This document shows positions 60,942 to 64,000 of a stretch of DNA of 64,000 nucleotides, piece by piece (position 1 is the first letter of the stretch; each line of letters opens with the position of its first letter). Below the pieces are notes generated by a model. The model was not told the DNA's origin. It searched no databases and saw nothing but the letters and a program-made list of their open reading frames with translations. A program made the position numbers and the translations under genes. Origin of the DNA: Polyangiaceae bacterium (GTDB lineage: Bacteria > Myxococcota_A > Polyangia > Polyangiales > Polyangiaceae); contig JAWKRG010000004.1 in the NCBI GenBank assembly GCA_041389725.1, positions 1 to 64,000 on the forward strand, written 5' to 3'.

Positions 60942-61838
60942 TCATCGGTTGTCGGGATGAAACCGCCGTACCCAGAACCTGAGCCAGGGCATGACCCACA
61001 GGCGCTGCTTGTACGCTGCGAAGCAAGCGTAGGCGTGCGTGCCGAAGTTCCAGAACCAGAACAGGGTCAGCGCCGCAGCAAGCGCCACCGCAAGGGGCAG
61101 TTGCAGTGGCGACCCTTCCGCCAGCGCCACCGGAACGCCCAGCACCACGAGCACTGCCACCAGCAGCATGAAGGAAAACACGAACTGGCTCAGGCTTTGG
61201 ACCGCGCAGAAGTACACGAAAGGGCGTCGCTTCGCGGTCAGCAAGTAGTACAGGCTGGCGAGCAAGAAGATCCCCTGGACTGGAAGGTAGCAGAGCATGC
61301 CAGCGGTATTGTCACCGGCCCCCAACGCGAACAGCGGAGGACTGGGGTCGGCGGTCGTGCCTGGGACGGCAAGCGTCTGGCTCAGCCAATTCGTGAGCGC
61401 GGCTGCGTCGCGCAGCTGGCTCTGTGCCAGTGGACCCAGCAGCACCACGGCCGGTCCGTCGTGGCGTCGTGCCTCGATGTGCCAAAACGCCGTGGCACGA
61501 CTCGAGCGCTTCAGATCCACGCTTGCCACGCTCGATAGTGGAATCGGGGAAGCGTGGCGTCGGGTCACGATTTGGCGTGACGCGAGATCGATTTCCACGC
61601 GAGTGCGAGCCGAGAGCCAAGGTGAGAGCAGCGCTACGCACAGCCCTCCCACGAACGAAAGCCCTCCGAGCGCGCCGAAAAGCGCCATGGCGAAGAGCTC
61701 GTCGATCCCGAAAGCGTTGCCGACCAGCGCGCCGAGCAAAGCAAGGAGCGGTGGTAGAAGAAGCGCCACCACCGCGCCGCGCCACGCCCAGTGCCACGCG
61801 GGCGCCGCTAGCCAAATCGCGTGCGCCTCGGACCGCAC
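60942..61838 (-). CDS. Multi-pass membrane protein, DUF4870-like C-terminus
   Basis: A 298-residue membrane protein. An N-terminal pair of helices (WRGAVVALLLPPLLALLGALVG, FAMALFGALGGLSFVGGLCVALL) is followed by a soluble strand-rich insert (VEIDLASRQIVTRRHASPIPLSSVASVDLKRS). The C-terminal half has three to four helices in the DUF4870 style (MLCYLPVQGIFLLASLYYLLTAKRRPFVYFCAVQSLSQFVFSFMLLVAVLVVL, LAAALTLFWFWNFGTHAYACFAAY). No enzymatic motif. It starts at GTG 61838. Confidence 0.72.
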   Translation of the reverse strand: MRSEAHAIWLAAPAWHWAWRGAVVALLLPPLLALLGALVGNAFGIDELFAMALFGALGGLSFVGGLCVALLSPWLSARTRVEIDLASRQIVTRRHASPIPLSSVASVDLKRSSRATAFWHIEARRHDGPAVVLLGPLAQSQLRDAAALTNWLSQTLAVPGTTADPSPPLFALGAGDNTAGMLCYLPVQGIFLLASLYYLLTAKRRPFVYFCAVQSLSQFVFSFMLLVAVLVVLGVPVALAEGSPLQLPLAVALAAALTLFWFWNFGTHAYACFAAYKQRLWVMPWLRFWVRRFHPDNR

Positions 61839-61950
61839 ATGGCGCCGAAGGGAAGGCCAGTTGCTGTCGTCCGCAGGTGGAATGCGCCCACGGTCTCTCG
61901 GCGTTGGGGACGAGTCAACGAGGGGGTTGAAAGCGCCGCTGGCTTGCGGC

Positions 61951-63216
61951 CTAGGGGTACAAGCTCAGGAAGTTGCGCTTCAAGACGGCGTCCAGGACGC
62001 CCGGCGGTACGTCCGCACAGCCCGGGACCTTCGGATCGGCCAGCTGCATGCCCGTTGTGTCGCTCGTGCCCCAGCAGCTCGTGAAGCTCTTGCTCACACC
62101 CACGGGACCCTGAAGGGCGTGAAGGAATGCGTCGTAGGAGCTCGGAAGGCAGTTCTGGTCGACGCGTCGATCCGTCCCAAAGACGAGTTGCTTGGGATAC
62201 GCTGCGACGAGCGCGCGCCCAGCGCAACCGGCTACGGCGAAGGCTTCGAAGCGAGCGGTGTCCGTCGACACCCCGGTGTCCAACATGCGGGTTAGACCAG
62301 CGGCGTCCTTGGTCATGAAGCCCATATGAGCGACGATGAATCTCCGTCGCGCCTCGGGGGGAACGTGGCTGCCGAGCCATTCTGCCAAGAGCAGCTGGTG
62401 CTCGCGTGTCACCTGCGCGCAGGGGGCCACCTGGCTAGTCGTCGGATCGTAGCAGGTAGTCGCGGCACCGTCGTAGGACGCTGCATGCGACACTATCGGA
62501 ACTCGCAGCTCCTCCAGGATGTAGCGCAGGACCTCGCGCCAGGCCGGTTCCAGCGCTAGGTAGCGCACCGTTGGCTGTTGCATGCAGTCCGAGTTCGGCG
62601 TCGAGCTGCCCGGCATCACTTGGCAGAATCCGTTGAAGCGATTCCAGCCGCCAAGGAAGTACCCCGCTTCCACGTCGCCGGACTCGAACTGCTTGCCAAT
62701 GTGATCCTTGAACCCCAGGGCACCTTGCGTCACCCAGTTCTTCGCCTCCGCTTTGCACTTCGCCGCCCAAGCGTCGTCCAGCTTCTCTTGGTACAAGCAG
62801 CGGAGTCCGACGAACGCGATCGCATTGGGCTCAGTGGCAGCTGTCGCCAGATAGGCGTCGTTGAGGCCCTCGAAGTAGTCCTGGAACTGAGGTTCGAACA
62901 ACGAGTCGTTCACGCGCCAGTATTCGTTCGAGAGCAACACCGCCCGCCCCTCGCGCGCGGGCGCCAGCCCCGCAAAGCCGGAGAAGTCGCAGCAGCGCTG
63001 CCCCGAACACGCTGCTTCGGACAGCCCGCAATGCATGTGGGCGTCGATGAAAGCGGCTTGAGCCCACTCCGCGGGCGGTCTGACCCAAGGCTCTCCAGAA
63101 CCGTCCGTCCCGCCGGCGTCCGTACCGGCACTACTCGGACTTCCAGAGTGGCCGCAGGCCACTGCGAGGCCGAGGAGCGGGCCGGTGAGAACCGTGGTGA
63201 GGCGAGCCGACTTCAC
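61951..63216 (-). CDS. Amidohydrolase-superfamily lipoprotein
   Basis: A 421-residue predicted lipoprotein (lipobox GLAVAC; Ser/Gly/Asp linker). The metal-dependent TIM-barrel fold shows FIDAHMHCG (HxH) near the N-terminus, VSHAASYD (later His), FIVAHMGFMTKDAAGL (His) and VFGTDRRVD (Asp), the usual amidohydrolase-2 ligand set. Cys pairs (GQRCCDFSG, NCLPSSYD) may form disulphides outside the cell. The reaction is not determined. It starts at GTG 63216 and is divergent from the alpha/beta hydrolase with 51 bases between starts. Confidence 0.83.
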   Translation of the reverse strand: MKSARLTTVLTGPLLGLAVACGHSGSPSSAGTDAGGTDGSGEPWVRPPAEWAQAAFIDAHMHCGLSEAACSGQRCCDFSGFAGLAPAREGRAVLLSNEYWRVNDSLFEPQFQDYFEGLNDAYLATAATEPNAIAFVGLRCLYQEKLDDAWAAKCKAEAKNWVTQGALGFKDHIGKQFESGDVEAGYFLGGWNRFNGFCQVMPGSSTPNSDCMQQPTVRYLALEPAWREVLRYILEELRVPIVSHAASYDGAATTCYDPTTSQVAPCAQVTREHQLLLAEWLGSHVPPEARRRFIVAHMGFMTKDAAGLTRMLDTGVSTDTARFEAFAVAGCAGRALVAAYPKQLVFGTDRRVDQNCLPSSYDAFLHALQGPVGVSKSFTSCWGTSDTTGMQLADPKVPGCADVPPGVLDAVLKRNFLSLYP

Positions 63217-63267
63217 GCGTCCAGCACTCTACGTCTGCTATCGCGCTCTCGCCAGGCTGTGGGGACC

Positions 63268-64000
63268 ATGCCTACGCGAGCAGATTCACCTTTACAAACG
63301 CCTTGGAAGATCCATCTTTGCGGCGCCGTGGCACTTTGGCTCGACCCGGTTCGGCCCTATCTCCCCTGGCTGTTTCTGGCCGTATCCCTGGCCGGGGCGG
63401 GGTTTACGCTCAATGCGCTTCGTCCCCTGAAGGGTGGGCGAGTGCTGCTCATCCCTGCGTTCCTGTCGTCGTGGATCGTGGGCGAAATGGTTGCGCACCA
63501 GTTCCTTTGGCAGCTGATGGCCACGGTGCTGTTCGTGTGGTTGGGCGCGTTGGCGGCGTGGCCGGGATGGGTCGCCCTGAGTCTGACGGCGATCTCGTGG
63601 ATCGCGCTGGTTGCGATGTGGCTCAGCGCACGCCGGGCGGAGGGCGTGGTTCGTGGCGCCCTGGCCGAACTGGCTCCCTTCGACGAATGGCCGCGGGTGC
63701 CCTGGACCAAGCTGGTGACCCCGCTGCTGATGGGCCGTCGCGGTGTGAAGCGTACGCGTGGCGTCGAATACGCGCGCGTCGGCAAGAAGCGACTGCTGCT
63801 CGACGTCTACGAACCCGCGTCCCCAGGCCGCAAGAGACCAGCCGTGCTGCAGATCCACGGCGGGGGCTGGGTGCTCGGCAGTCGGCGCGATCAGGGTTTG
63901 CCCTTGCTCTATCACCTGGCCAGCCACGGCTGGGTCGGCTTCAACGTCGACTATCGTCTCAGTCCACGAGCCACGTTTCCTGATCACCTGGTGGACATCA
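63268..64000 (+). CDS. Alpha/beta-hydrolase, N-terminal part (3' end outside window)
   Basis: From ATG 63268 an open frame runs to the window edge (244 codons), so the gene is truncated by the window. Four hydrophobic segments fill the first ~125 residues (PWLFLAVSLAGAGFTL, IVGEMVAHQFLWQLMATVLFVWLGALAAW, VALSLTAISWIALVAMWLS). The start of a hydrolase domain follows, with RPAVLQIHGGGWVLGSRRDQG (the HGGGW oxyanion motif of the hormone-sensitive lipase group) and VGFNVDYRLSPRATFPDHL. The catalytic Ser elbow should lie beyond the window. A membrane-anchored esterase or lipase is likely. Confidence 0.85.
   Translation, partial: MPTRADSPLQTPWKIHLCGAVALWLDPVRPYLPWLFLAVSLAGAGFTLNALRPLKGGRVLLIPAFLSSWIVGEMVAHQFLWQLMATVLFVWLGALAAWPGWVALSLTAISWIALVAMWLSARRAEGVVRGALAELAPFDEWPRVPWTKLVTPLLMGRRGVKRTRGVEYARVGKKRLLLDVYEPASPGRKRPAVLQIHGGGWVLGSRRDQGLPLLYHLASHGWVGFNVDYRLSPRATFPDHLVDI

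Noticed and set aside
1..64000. tRNA, rRNA, insertion sequences, prophage or integrative element
   Set aside because: No cloverleaf, rRNA-like, transposase, integrase or terminal-repeat signals were seen on reading; absence is by inspection only.

Overview
The window reads as one continuous piece of chromosome from a very GC-rich, gene-dense deltaproteobacterium-type organism, most likely Myxococcota and probably the Polyangia (Sorangium-like) side. Four things point there. There is an mglB-mglA gliding/polarity pair. There are two adjacent secreted proteins with MYXO-CTERM-like tails (Gly-Cys-Gly-Cys-Arg-Val-Pro, then a hydrophobic helix and Arg/Lys end). There are about fifteen predicted lipoproteins, several with Gly/Ser/Ala linkers just after the lipobox cysteine. 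There is also a TPR-rich, kinase-rich gene set. I found no tRNA, rRNA, CRISPR array, insertion sequence or prophage; this looks like core chromosome with local decay and small repeats.

Layout. 1-4.3 kb: the end of an aldehyde dehydrogenase, a frameshifted lipoprotein, a frameshifted OPT oligopeptide transporter, and a receiver-like protein without a phosphoacceptor Asp. 4.3-7.5 kb: a Ser/Thr kinase whose 3' end has been copied into a tandem repeat, an ArsA/Get3-like ATPase and a lipoprotein. 7.5-10.9 kb (minus): a riboflavin cluster ribE-ribBA-ribH-nusB plus an M17-N-like protein; the GTP cyclohydrolase II half of RibBA looks dead. 10.9-18.6 kb: lipoprotein, alanine racemase, pterin dehydratase plus PolB-like exonuclease, an RNase E/G with a very long acidic/arginine insert, a PilZ protein, a Cys-rich lipoprotein and a 37-residue basic protein. 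18.6-23.8 kb: RecX, lipoproteins, an esterase and mglBA.

23.9-31.4 kb holds two giant overlapping genes with TPR/DUF3857/transglutaminase-like architecture; the first keeps the catalytic triad and the second has lost it. 31.4-37.1 kb: a TPR protein, then a tight plus-strand operon of a SpoA/SctQ-like protein, lipoprotein, GT4 glycosyltransferase, YggS-type PLP protein and RarA. 37.1-41.2 kb (minus): comEC-hpt-PAS histidine kinase. 41.2-46.9 kb: lipoproteins, an outer-membrane barrel, a BtuF-like binding protein, TlyA, and a GntR regulator coupled to a GH5-like hydrolase. 47-51.1 kb: a SUMF1-type lipoprotein and two MYXO-CTERM proteins. 51.2-55.1 kb: an orphan antitoxin with a deleted Doc toxin remnant, YccF, small repeats, WS/DGAT, a GIDE-like membrane protein and a GNAT. 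55.2-58.1 kb: a 984-residue fusion of both NfnAB subunits with a zinc ribbon and a ferritin-like domain. 58.2-64 kb: membrane proteins, a phosphoesterase, lipoproteins, an amidohydrolase and the start of an alpha/beta hydrolase cut by the window end.

Themes. Flavin supply and electron transfer (ribEBAH, the NfnBA-rubrerythrin fusion), cell polarity (mglBA, possibly PilZ), envelope and secreted polysaccharide-directed proteins (GH5, beta-helix, ConA-like, MYXO-CTERM), and DNA uptake/repair (ComEC, RecX, RarA, exonuclease). All functional names come from reading motifs and family resemblance in the translations; no database search was run.
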